Positions 1 to 7,525 of a stretch of DNA of 64,000 nucleotides are shown here, one piece after another. Below the pieces are notes generated by a model. The model searched no databases. It was not told where the DNA came from and saw nothing but the letters and a program-made list of their open reading frames with translations. The stretch comes from CAXXOK01 sp963675655 (lineage in GTDB: Bacteria; Bacillota; Clostridia; Christensenellales; Aristaeellaceae), in contig OY776489.1 of the NCBI GenBank assembly GCA_963675655.1, positions 3,348,001 through 3,412,000 of the forward strand. The letters are read 5' to 3'. Each line of letters opens with the position of its first letter. The stretch's first letter is position 1. The translations under genes and the position numbers were made by a program.

Positions 1-330
1 ACCGCTCTGCATATCCAGTGTTTGCATCCGTTCCCCTGTCTGCTCCGCAAACATGGAAAACGCTTCACCCTCAGCCGTCAGCTGTACCGTCTGCGCATCC
101 GGAACGTTTACCATAACCTGCTGCGTATCAGGAAAGCCATATAGCTTTTCGCCATAGCAGACGTCTTTAATTTCATAGAACGCGTTCAGGTACGTGCCCC
201 GTATACTGTCCACACCCTCCGCCGCGCCTTCTTCCGGTGCGGCACGCACGCCCAAATATCCATTCGCCGTATGAAAGAGCGTTTCCAGATGCGCAAATCC
301 TTGCCGCGACCAATTACGTGACCTTTTCAC
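1..330 (-). CDS. Glycoside hydrolase family 65 phosphorylase, N-terminal part (runs off the window)
   Basis: Partial gene; 110 codons are visible and the remainder lies beyond position 1. GH65 enzymes are cytoplasmic phosphorylases that split maltose, trehalose, kojibiose or nigerose with phosphate into beta-glucose-1-phosphate and a sugar. The N-terminal signature is visible: ETLFHTANGYLGVRAAPEEG, then GTYLNAFYE, YGEKLYGFPDTQQ and MVNVPD, which match the GH65 N-terminal beta-sandwich. The start is GTG at 330, set by AAGGAG at 337-342 seven bases upstream, which overlaps the stop of the preceding permease gene. It is the fourth gene of the sugar-uptake operon, so it probably acts on the imported disaccharide. 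The catalytic domain is not in view, so the substrate cannot be named. Confidence 0.85.
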   Translation of the reverse strand, partial: MKRSRNWSRQGFAHLETLFHTANGYLGVRAAPEEGAAEGVDSIRGTYLNAFYEIKDVCYGEKLYGFPDTQQVMVNVPDAQTVQLTAEGEAFSMFAEQTGERMQTLDMQSG

Positions 331-333
331 GGT

Positions 334-1200
334 TTACTCCTTCACAGCACCGGACGTAATGCCGGATACAATTTGTTTTTGAAACAGCAGTACAATCGCA
401 AGCGTCGGAATAACGACGATGACCGTAGCCGCCGTGATTTCTCCCCAAAGAATCGAAAACTGCGTACGAAGCGCGTTAATGGCAACTGGAACGGTTTGAT
501 ACTCCTTTTCGGAGTTCAGCGTCAGTGTCAGCAGGTATTCATTCCACGCGGCAATAAACGTCATGATTGCCGTGGTAAATACACCGGGTGCAGCCATGGG
601 AAAAATTACTTTCCACAACGTTTGCCATTGGGAGCAGCCATCGATGCGCGCTGCCTCTTCCACGGAAAGCGGAATCCGCTTGAAGTGCGCTACCATAATC
701 CATACCGCCAGCGGCAGCGTAATGCTGGAATATGCCATAGTGACCCAATAACTGTTAAGAATCTTTAATTGATAAAACATGTTAAAAATTGGGCCGACAA
801 TAATCATCTGCGGAAACATGGAGATACCCAGTATCAGCGACATCAGCGCTGTTTTGCCGCGGAAATGCGCCCGCGCAATAATATAAGCGGACATAGAAGC
901 CACCAGCACCACATACAGCGTAGTGAATCCGCTGACAATCAGGCTGTTGAACACCGAATGCAAAATTCCCTTTTGTACAACCGTTGTGTAGTTGCCGATG
1001 GTCGGATTTATCGCGATCAGCCGGAAAGCCGTCTCCGCACCGTAGATTTCACTGCCGGGCTTAAAGGAGGTAATCAGCACCCATAAGAAAGGAAAGAGGT
1101 TCACAAAGATAAAGCAGGCGATCAAAACCCACATCAACACGCGGCGGGTTGTGCGCCGCCGGTTCACGGTATGTACCTGAGCCGCAGGCAAAACAGTCAT
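334..1200 (-). CDS. Carbohydrate ABC transporter permease, MalG type
   Basis: 288-residue inner-membrane permease of the CUT1 sugar importer family. An N-terminal transmembrane helix (about residues 22-42) is followed by five further hydrophobic segments. The EAA loop that docks on the ATPase is visible near residues 181-205 (EEAARIDGCSQWQTLWKVIF, then P). It pairs with the MalF-type permease just upstream (12-base gap) and with the binding protein at 2490-3680. No ATPase gene is in the operon, so a shared MsmX-like ATPase encoded elsewhere probably energises it (inference from family practice). The start ATG at 1200 has AAGGAGGG nine bases upstream. Substrate is probably an oligo- or disaccharide, judged from the GH65 gene next to it. 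Confidence 0.93.
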   Translation of the reverse strand: MTVLPAAQVHTVNRRRTTRRVLMWVLIACFIFVNLFPFLWVLITSFKPGSEIYGAETAFRLIAINPTIGNYTTVVQKGILHSVFNSLIVSGFTTLYVVLVASMSAYIIARAHFRGKTALMSLILGISMFPQMIIVGPIFNMFYQLKILNSYWVTMAYSSITLPLAVWIMVAHFKRIPLSVEEAARIDGCSQWQTLWKVIFPMAAPGVFTTAIMTFIAAWNEYLLTLTLNSEKEYQTVPVAINALRTQFSILWGEITAATVIVVIPTLAIVLLFQKQIVSGITSGAVKE

Positions 1201-1212
1201 CTTTCTCCCTCC

Positions 1213-2415
1213 TTATTCCTGTATCAGTTCGGCGCCGAGAATTTTAACGTAAACAAAGGCAATCAACGCCACCAACACAAACATTGCAACCACAATCACC
1301 GATCCGTAGCCGTAATTACTCTGCCCGATCATCATCTTATATGCATAGATGGACAGCGTTTCTGGCGTGCCCTTTGTTAGTACGGCAATCAAATCGTATA
1401 CGCGGAACGCATCCAGCGTACGGAACAGCAGCGCTACCAGCATACTGGGCTTTAACAGCGGCAGCGTAATTCTGGTAAAGGTTCGTAGGGCGTTTGCGCC
1501 ATCAATGGCGGAGGATTCGTAAAGCCCGCGGTCGATCACCTGCAACCCCGCCAGCAGTAACAGTGCCATATAAGGCGTCGTTTTCCATACATCCGCCAGA
1601 ATCGCGCTTGCCATGGTGCCGCCAGCCGTGGTTAGCAGCAGTTCCGGTGAAGCGATAATGCCCAGTTTTGTAAACAGCATCGCCACTACACCACTGGCGC
1701 CGTCATACAGGTAACACCAAATTAACGCGGATACGGCGGTCGGAATCGCCCAGGGTATCAACGCCGTGGTACGTACAATACCGATGCCGCGCATTGCTTT
1801 ATCCATAATCAGTGCAAGGCCCATGCCCAGTACCAGTTCAATCGCAACGGAAATGATGGTGAACACGAAGGTGTGTCCTACCGATTGTCCAAACCGGTTG
1901 TCTTGGAACAACCGTGTGTAGTTATCAATGCCAATAAAGTTACTGCTTACCAGGCAGGTTTCCATTTCGTCCAGCAGCTGCTGGCCGTTGGTAACGATCC
2001 GTAGATCCGGATATTGTTGTGCAAGCCCGTCAATCGCCATCCGCGTCCGGGCGATGACGCCGTTCACTTCCTCCTCCATTGCGGAGGAAAGGGAAATTGT
2101 TTTTTCTGTATCCGCGTACTTATCCTTCTGCGCTAAAAGTGCAGTTTGCAAGTCCGTCAGCGCAGGTTGCTCCGCCTCATCTACAGCGGGGATGTCTTTT
2201 TTTAGGTAATACGCCAAATAATCGCAATCTTCTGCATATAGCGATGTATTGAGCACCGAGCCGGTATATAGTGCATTCTTGCTTTGTTTGTTCGTCTGAT
2301 AATCAAACAGCGTATACACGAACGACGACAGGATCGGGTATAGCGAGAAAACCGAAACCAGTACGAGCAATGGCAGGATAAAACAGAACTCTTTCCATGT
2401 CATACGTCGTTGCAT
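1213..2415 (-). CDS. Carbohydrate ABC transporter permease, MalF type, with large extracytoplasmic insertion
   Basis: 400-residue partner permease. The chosen start (MQRRMTWKEF, ATG at 2415) has GGAGGG seven bases upstream; an in-frame ATG at 2469 has no such site and lies inside a terminator-like hairpin. The EAA loop is near residues 298-322 (YESSAIDGANALRTF). Between the first membrane helix (about 11-32) and the usual FIGIDNYTRLF element at about residue 160 there are roughly 115 extra residues, rich in Asp, Glu, Lys and Ala and predicted by eye to be helical. Most Firmicute MalF-like permeases have only a short link there; E. coli MalF has an unrelated-looking large P2 loop at a different position. 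The insertion should lie outside the membrane, where it could contact the binding protein. Confidence 0.92.
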   Translation of the reverse strand: MQRRMTWKEFCFILPLLVLVSVFSLYPILSSFVYTLFDYQTNKQSKNALYTGSVLNTSLYAEDCDYLAYYLKKDIPAVDEAEQPALTDLQTALLAQKDKYADTEKTISLSSAMEEEVNGVIARTRMAIDGLAQQYPDLRIVTNGQQLLDEMETCLVSSNFIGIDNYTRLFQDNRFGQSVGHTFVFTIISVAIELVLGMGLALIMDKAMRGIGIVRTTALIPWAIPTAVSALIWCYLYDGASGVVAMLFTKLGIIASPELLLTTAGGTMASAILADVWKTTPYMALLLLAGLQVIDRGLYESSAIDGANALRTFTRITLPLLKPSMLVALLFRTLDAFRVYDLIAVLTKGTPETLSIYAYKMMIGQSNYGYGSVIVVAMFVLVALIAFVYVKILGAELIQE

Positions 2416-2449
2416 AGCTTTTCCCTCCATGAAATGTTGCCATAAGAAA

Positions 2450-2480
2450 GGCCGCCGGGCGCAGCACACGCCCGGCGGCC
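2450..2480 (-). terminator. Hairpin between binding-protein and permease genes
   Basis: Twelve-base perfect inverted repeat (2450-2461 and 2469-2480) with a 7-base loop, followed on the minus strand by TTTCTT. It lies between the stop of the binding protein (2490) and the start of the first permease (2415). Such hairpins usually attenuate readthrough or protect the upstream message, giving an excess of binding protein over permease. Confidence 0.75.
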
Positions 2481-2489
2481 GGGGTAGTG

Positions 2490-3680
2490 TTATTCCGCCA
2501 GTGCCGCTTCTACAGCTGCAACCGTCGTATCAATATCAGCGCTGCCGCTGAGGTAGGGGTAAATCGCCTGCTGGAGCGCATCGGATACAGTAGAGTACTG
2601 TGCGCTTACCGGGCGTGCGATGGTGGTCTTCAGCGCGTTCTGGAAGCCAACCATGCTCAGCCGTGCATCGGAAGCGAGAATACGCTCGTCGGAAAGCATT
2701 TTATTGAGGCCAGGCAGATAGCCGCCCTGCTCGCTCATAATCAACTGGCCTTCTTCGCTGTTGAGGTACTGGATAAACGCAAATGCGCCTTCCGGATTTT
2801 CGCTGTTCTTGTTGATGCCAAGAATCCAGCCGCCAACAGTAGAACCGCCGGGCAGAGGCGCAACCGTTACCTGATCGGTCGTAATGGTGCCTTCACTCTT
2901 AATAACGCCCCACTGATACGGCCAGTTACGCGCAAACACACTCTCGCCTTTAACGAAGCTATTCGCCGTTTCGCCTTCCGCATAGTTTAGGATGTTATCC
3001 GGCGTAGAACTGGATTCTACAAAGGCCTTCATGGTTTCCAGGCCGCCTTTGATATCCGTCCAGTTCGAGGTAAATTCATTTGCGTTGCAAACCAGGCCTT
3101 CATACAGCGAAGACTGGAATACAAAGCCCGTAGTCGTGCCGCCCTGTCCGGCATATTTTTCGCTCATCGCCAGCAGATCCGCCCATGTGTAATCCCCAGC
3201 GATCAATTTTGCAGTATCTTCTTCACTCACGATGTCCGTGCGGAAGTAGAGCAGACCCAGATCCGGGAAGAATGGGAGCACATACTGTTTGCCATTATAA
3301 TTGCCAGACGCCATGGAACCGGCATTGTAATCCGCAATGCTCAAACCGGCATCCTCAATCATCATATCCAACGGTTGAATGTATCCGGAAGCGGCAAACT
3401 CGCCGGCCCATACAACATCCATGGAGATGATGTCGTACTCGCTGCTCCCCGCTTTAAGCGAAGTGGTCAGCTGCTCACGCATTGCGCCAGAATCATTGGT
3501 CATGTCGACCCATTCCACTTTATACGCATCCTGTGAAGCGTTAAATGCGTCTACAACTGCCTGTGTTGCGGGTGTAGAATCCGCCTGTGCGGCAAATTTT
3601 ACGGTTACAGGTTCGGCCAACGAAGCCGTTACGGTCAGGGTCAAAGCAATAGCCAACAGAATTGCCAATAGTTTTTTCAT
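2490..3680 (-). CDS. Extracellular sugar-binding protein, family 1 solute-binding
   Basis: 396 residues. A signal peptide (MKKLLAILLAIALTLTVTAS, then LAEP) ends in a signal-peptidase-I-like ALA-type site at about residue 22. There is no Cys in the lipobox position, unlike most Gram-positive binding proteins. The mature part matches the MalE/SBP_bac_1 fold: VTVKFAAQADSTP opening strand, SSEYDIISMDVVWAGEFAASG, the NGKQYVLPFF hinge strand, VAPLPGG and the C-terminal FIQYLNSEEGQ segment. It is the first gene of the operon, read toward the permeases and GH65. The start has AGGAGGGG eight bases upstream. Ligand is probably a glucose-containing disaccharide (inference from GH65). Confidence 0.93.
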   Translation of the reverse strand: MKKLLAILLAIALTLTVTASLAEPVTVKFAAQADSTPATQAVVDAFNASQDAYKVEWVDMTNDSGAMREQLTTSLKAGSSEYDIISMDVVWAGEFAASGYIQPLDMMIEDAGLSIADYNAGSMASGNYNGKQYVLPFFPDLGLLYFRTDIVSEEDTAKLIAGDYTWADLLAMSEKYAGQGGTTTGFVFQSSLYEGLVCNANEFTSNWTDIKGGLETMKAFVESSSTPDNILNYAEGETANSFVKGESVFARNWPYQWGVIKSEGTITTDQVTVAPLPGGSTVGGWILGINKNSENPEGAFAFIQYLNSEEGQLIMSEQGGYLPGLNKMLSDERILASDARLSMVGFQNALKTTIARPVSAQYSTVSDALQQAIYPYLSGSADIDTTVAAVEAALAE

Positions 3681-3800
3681 TTGTTTCCCCTCCTAATATG
3701 ATCTTCCATTTTGGGAAAGGCCTCATGGTCTTTCCTGTCTCGCTATGGATAGCATAATCCTTTTTCTTCCATCCGTATTCCATATATCTGACTTTTATGT

Positions 3801-3806
3801 TATAAT
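3801..3806 (+). promoter_or_regulatory. Probable -10 element of the AraC-type regulator gene
   Basis: TATAAT at 3801-3806 in the intergenic region between the divergent regulator and binding-protein genes. No good -35 hexamer lies 17 bases upstream. Transcription would begin near 3813, only about six bases before the first ATG (3819), which argues for the downstream TTG start at 3840. Confidence 0.45.
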
Positions 3807-3818
3807 TCAGATGTCTGT

Positions 3819-5030
3819 ATGAACGGTGGTGATTCGTCTTTGGATGAGAATGATTTGGCACAGCGGGCACGCTATATTCATTATATCACGCGCCTGCCGG
3901 TTTTTTGGTACCGAAAAGGCAAGCTGCTTAGCGCATTGCCGCCGCAAACCGAGCTGACCGCTGCTCTGCTAGGGGAGGCCGGAGCGCCGCTTTCCGGTTT
4001 AAAGGTGGATACAGCGGCCGAAGGCAGCGTAGTCCCGTTGGAAAATGCGTATGCGGAGCGCTTCTTACTGATTCCGCTTAGCCTGGAGCAATTGCTTTTA
4101 TGCGGTCCCTATTGTCCGGATACTTTCACGCAAAGCGATGTTCTACGGCTCATCCGTTCTTTACGGCTGCCGCTGGATAAACGCGAGCATCTGGCCGCAC
4201 ATTATGCGTCACTCCCACGGTTCACAGAAATGAACATATACTATATCAGTATGTTTTTACAGCGTACATTTTTAGACGAGTTCGGCGCTCCCGTCACACC
4301 AGCGGAACTGCCCAGCGATGCGGATTTATCCCAGCGTTTTTACCAAACCGCTTATAGCAACCGCATGGCGATGTTTCAACATCCACCCTACTTTTTTGAG
4401 CAGGAAATTGCGCAGCAGATTATCCATGGGGATAAGGAACACGCCATGCAGCTCTTGGAAGAACTGAACCGCCTGCAACGCGCAACTTTAGCCGATACGC
4501 CCCTGCGGTCGCTGAAAAACTCGCTGATCGCCTCGGTCACGCTCTTTACCCGCGCAGCCATCACCGGCGGCATCCCCAGTGATGAAGCATTTACCATGAG
4601 TGACAGCTTCATCCAAACCATCGAGAAACAAAACGACCTACGCTGGCTTTCTACTATTGAGGAAGCGATTATCCTGCGCTTTATCGACCGCGTAAAACGA
4701 TCACAAAAGCAACATTTTTCCCAATTGATCCGGCGCACGATCGCCTATGTTGATGAGCATTTATCCGAACCGATCACCACTGCTTCCATTGCAGCTACGG
4801 TATCGGTACACCCGGATTATTTAAGCAAGCGATTTAAACAGGAAACCGGCGAAGCTCTGCATAGTTTTATTCTGCGGCGCCGCACCGAAGAGGCAGCGCA
4901 TTTTATGCGCTACGGCAACGACTCCATACCGGACATCGCCGCCTTTTACCAGTTTTCATCCCAGGGGCATTTTACCACCGTATTTAAACGGTACATAGGC
5001 TATACGCCAAAACAATATCGGAATTTATAA
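3819..5030 (+). CDS. AraC-family transcriptional regulator
   Basis: Up to 403 residues. The C-terminal 100 residues (about 305-403) carry the AraC double helix-turn-helix: ITTASIAATVSVHPDYLSKR for the first and IPDIAAFYQFSSQGHFTTVF for the second, ending GYTPKQYRNL. The N-terminal 300 residues look like the poorly conserved sensing region of YesN-like regulators; no cupin metal site or response-regulator domain was seen. It is transcribed away from the sugar-uptake operon and probably activates it on sensing sugar. The start is uncertain: ATG at 3819 lacks a ribosome site, whereas an in-frame TTG at 3840 follows GGTGG by about ten bases. Confidence 0.9.
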   Translation: MNGGDSSLDENDLAQRARYIHYITRLPVFWYRKGKLLSALPPQTELTAALLGEAGAPLSGLKVDTAAEGSVVPLENAYAERFLLIPLSLEQLLLCGPYCPDTFTQSDVLRLIRSLRLPLDKREHLAAHYASLPRFTEMNIYYISMFLQRTFLDEFGAPVTPAELPSDADLSQRFYQTAYSNRMAMFQHPPYFFEQEIAQQIIHGDKEHAMQLLEELNRLQRATLADTPLRSLKNSLIASVTLFTRAAITGGIPSDEAFTMSDSFIQTIEKQNDLRWLSTIEEAIILRFIDRVKRSQKQHFSQLIRRTIAYVDEHLSEPITTASIAATVSVHPDYLSKRFKQETGEALHSFILRRRTEEAAHFMRYGNDSIPDIAAFYQFSSQGHFTTVFKRYIGYTPKQYRNL

Positions 5031-5184
5031 TGCGGTCAACACGAAAAAAGCACCCCGAGGTTCCCGCTCAAGGTACTTCCTTCTATCCCGTTCTCACAGC
5101 AAACGGAATGAGTCCATTGTGCTTCAAAAGCATATCTCTACGTTTTGGTGCATCAATAAAACCATGTGCATCTTACCAAAAGCA

Positions 5185-5224
5185 TGTAAACCCTCATAGC
5201 GATATTCTGTAAACTGTTTGTAAA
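5185..5224 (-). promoter_or_regulatory. PhoP-box-like repeats in reverse orientation
   Basis: TGTAAA occurs at 5185-5190, 5208-5213 and 5219-5224. The last two are exactly 11 bases apart, so the minus strand reads TTTACA-N5-TTTACA, the Bacillus PhoP direct-repeat spacing. The third copy is 23 bases further, one base off register. No minus-strand gene starts here, so they may help the forward promoter or be left over from a lost divergent gene. Confidence 0.5.
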
Positions 5225-5271
5225 GATTGTATTTCTCTCAATATCGTATCATTCCACGTGTTTTTCTTAAT

Positions 5272-5325
5272 TTTACATGGATTTTACATTGCGAATACGC
5301 GGTACTTACACGCATTTCATATTGT
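5272..5325 (+). promoter_or_regulatory. PhoP-box promoter of the pstB-phoU-phoP-phoR operon
   Basis: Direct repeats TTTACA at 5272-5277 and 5283-5288 and CTTACA at 5305-5310 fall on an 11-base period (the slot at 5294 is degenerate). This is the arrangement of Bacillus PhoP boxes, TTHACA with five-base spacers. A possible -10 (TATTGT, 5320-5325) follows. It implies the operon is induced by phosphate starvation and autoregulated by its own PhoP. Confidence 0.65.
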
Positions 5326-5448
5326 TAAAACGTAGGAAAGGGTGTAGAAGTACTGCGAGGTAGACAAGCCTCCCGATTTACCGCAGTGCTGCTGGTGGTA
5401 CCCATCGGCATAGCGTCCGTAAATCCGTAAGAATTCAAAGGAGTAACC
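5326..5448 (+). other. 5-prime leader of the phosphate operon with hairpin
   Basis: About 120 bases between the Pho promoter and pstB with no complete gene. It can fold a hairpin with arms 5349-5357 and 5382-5390 (nine pairs including one G-U) and a small inner stem. A short stop-bounded reading frame without a start codon ends at 5430 and its last residues (TAVLLVVPIGIAS) vaguely recall the membrane segment of PstA/PstC permeases; this may be chance. The pstB ribosome site AAAGGAG lies just before 5449. Confidence 0.35.
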
Positions 5449-6198
5449 ATGAGCAAGATTGAAATCACAAATCTGGATCTCTATTATGATGATTTTCATG
5501 CCCTGAAAAGTGTTGACCTCTCCATTGAAGCCAACCGCATTACCGCGTTCATCGGGCCGTCCGGTTGCGGCAAATCGACCTTATTAAAAACGCTAAACCG
5601 TATGAATGATTTGGTGCCCAACTGCCGCATCACCGGTAATGTTTTATTGGACGGTGAAGATATTTATGGAGATTTAGATATCAATTTATTGCGCAAGCGG
5701 GTCGGCATGGTTTTTCAAAAGCCCAATCCGTTTCCCATGAGCGTATACGATAACGTCGCGTACGGGCCGCGTACGCATGGCATCCGCCGCAAAGCCGTGT
5801 TGGATGAGATCGTCGAAAAATCGTTAAAAGATGCTGCTATTTGGGAAGAGCTTAAAGACCGGCTGCTGAAAAGCGCGCTTGGTCTTTCCGGTGGACAGCA
5901 GCAGCGCCTGTGTATCGCACGCGCATTAGCCGTACAGCCGGAAGTTTTGCTGATGGACGAGCCCACTAGCGCACTGGATCCGATTTCCACTGGTAAAATA
6001 GAGGAATTGGCGCTACAATTAAAAAGTGAATACACGTTAGTCATGGTTACGCACAACATGCAGCAAGCCCTCCGCGTCAGCGACACCACAGCTTTCTTCC
6101 TTTTGGGTGAGGTTGTGGAGTATAGTGATACGGAAAAACTTTTCTCCATGCCGCAGGATAAGCGTACCGAAGACTACATTACAGGGAGGTTCGGTTAA
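5449..6198 (+). CDS. pstB: Phosphate ABC transporter ATP-binding protein PstB
   Basis: 249 residues, normal length for PstB. Walker A is GPSGCGKST at 36-44, followed by the PstB-typical LLKTLNRMNDLVPNCRITG. The ABC signature LSGGQQQRLCIARAL and Walker B LLMDEPTSALDP follow, then the switch histidine in VMVTHNMQQA. PstB powers high-affinity phosphate uptake through PstC and PstA, and with PhoU it also relays phosphate status to the PhoR kinase. Here it heads the operon and the pstS, pstC and pstA genes are absent from the window. The stop overlaps the phoU start by one base, which suggests translational coupling. The start follows an AAAGGAG site. Confidence 0.97.
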   Translation: MSKIEITNLDLYYDDFHALKSVDLSIEANRITAFIGPSGCGKSTLLKTLNRMNDLVPNCRITGNVLLDGEDIYGDLDINLLRKRVGMVFQKPNPFPMSVYDNVAYGPRTHGIRRKAVLDEIVEKSLKDAAIWEELKDRLLKSALGLSGGQQQRLCIARALAVQPEVLLMDEPTSALDPISTGKIEELALQLKSEYTLVMVTHNMQQALRVSDTTAFFLLGEVVEYSDTEKLFSMPQDKRTEDYITGRFG

Positions 6199-6851
6199 TG
6201 AAAAATCGCTTTGACGAACAGGTGGATATTTTAAACGCGCAAATGATCGAGATGGGCTCGCTGATTGAAACAACCATCGAAGGCGCGTGCGACGCGCTGC
6301 AAACCGCCAATCTGCCCAAGGCGCGCTCCATCATTGACGCCGACTCCCTCGTGGATCGTAAAGAACGCGAGATTGAAAGCCTTTGCATGCGCATGCTACT
6401 CACGCGTCAGCCTGTAGCTCACGATTTGCGCGTGGTTTCTTCCGCCCTGAAAATGATTACAGATATGGAACGCATTGGCGATCAAGCAGCGGATATCAGC
6501 GAAATCGTCACCATGATGGATTACTCAGCCGCCATGCAGCCGGAGCATTTCGGCGCTATGTCCCGAGCAGCCATCGATATGGTTCATCGTGCGATCGACG
6601 CATATGTACGCCGCGATGTGGATCTTGCACGCAATGTTATCGCCAGTGACGACGCGGTAGACGAGTTGTTTTGCGATGTGAAAAATGAACTGATTGAGCT
6701 TTTAGCAGCGGATTCTTCCCGCGGCAGCGAAGCGCTGGATTTGTTGATGATTGCCAAGTACTTTGAACGTATCGGCGATCACGCTACCAACATCGCCGAG
6801 TGGGTGGAATACTCCGTAACCGGTCTATATAAAGGAGAAGTGCTGCAATGA
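6198..6851 (+). CDS. phoU: Phosphate-signalling regulator PhoU
   Basis: 217 residues, the usual PhoU length, made of two three-helix PhoU repeats. The opening FDEQVDILNAQMIEMGSLIE, the motif DLRVVSSALKMITDMERIGD in the first repeat and MIAKYFERIGDHATNIAEW in the second are the metal-binding E/DxxxD-type PhoU signatures. PhoU binds PstB and PhoR and represses the phosphate regulon when phosphate is plentiful. It overlaps pstB by one base and phoP by four (ATGA), so the four genes form one tightly coupled operon. Confidence 0.97.
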   Translation: MKNRFDEQVDILNAQMIEMGSLIETTIEGACDALQTANLPKARSIIDADSLVDRKEREIESLCMRMLLTRQPVAHDLRVVSSALKMITDMERIGDQAADISEIVTMMDYSAAMQPEHFGAMSRAAIDMVHRAIDAYVRRDVDLARNVIASDDAVDELFCDVKNELIELLAADSSRGSEALDLLMIAKYFERIGDHATNIAEWVEYSVTGLYKGEVLQ

Positions 6852-7525
6852 TTCACGTTGTGGAAGACGATGCCGGCGTTCGCGATTTGGAACTGTATGC
6901 TCTCCGGCAGGCAGGGTTTAAAGCGGAAGGTTACTCTACCACAGCCGCATTTCGTGCCGCGCTGGACAAAACAGTTCCCACGCTTGTTTTGCTGGATGTA
7001 ATGCTGCCCGGCGAGGATGGCATTTCAGTATTGCAAGGCCTGCGCCGCGACCCCCGTACCAAGCGCCTTCCCGTGATACTGGTAACCGCAAAAGGCGCAG
7101 AGATGGACAAGGTACGCGGGTTGGATGCCGGTGCAGACGATTATCTATCCAAACCCTTTGGCATTATGGAACTGCTTGCGCGCGTACGAGCCCTGCTGCG
7201 TCGCAGCCAGGAAGCGAAACCGCCGGAAGTACTGACTATCGGCAATTTAACGCTGGATCGTGATCGTCATCTGGTAATCGCCGCCGGTGAAAATGTTACC
7301 TTGACCCATATGGAATTTGAATTGCTGTCATTCCTGATGGCGCATACAGGTAAAGCCGTTACGCGCGAAGTATTGCTGGACGATGTATGGGGCCTGGGCT
7401 TCGCGGGCGATACCCGCACTGTTGACGTGCACATTCGCTCATTGCGGCAGAAGCTTGGCGTATGCGGCGCGATGATCCATACCGTACGCGGCGTCGGCTA
7501 TAAGCTGGAGGAATCCGATGTATAA
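6848..7525 (+). CDS. phoP: Phosphate response regulator PhoP (PhoB/OmpR family)
   Basis: 225 residues. Receiver domain 1-118: acidic pocket E6-D7-D8, phosphoacceptor D50 in LLDVMLPGEDG, T80, and K102 in LSKPFG. The C-terminal winged helix (about 128-222) has the OmpR-type recognition segment TRTVDVHIRSLRQKL and the VRGVGYKLE wing. It overlaps phoU by four bases and phoR by eight. Cognate kinase is PhoR next to it; binding sites are the TTTACA repeats upstream of pstB and, presumably, other phosphate genes. The name PhoP follows the Gram-positive usage. Confidence 0.93.
   Translation: MIHVVEDDAGVRDLELYALRQAGFKAEGYSTTAAFRAALDKTVPTLVLLDVMLPGEDGISVLQGLRRDPRTKRLPVILVTAKGAEMDKVRGLDAGADDYLSKPFGIMELLARVRALLRRSQEAKPPEVLTIGNLTLDRDRHLVIAAGENVTLTHMEFELLSFLMAHTGKAVTREVLLDDVWGLGFAGDTRTVDVHIRSLRQKLGVCGAMIHTVRGVGYKLEESDV

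Noticed and set aside
5030..5212. 60-codon frame after the AraC gene
   Set aside because: No ribosome site and no domain; it overlaps the reverse PhoP-box repeats.
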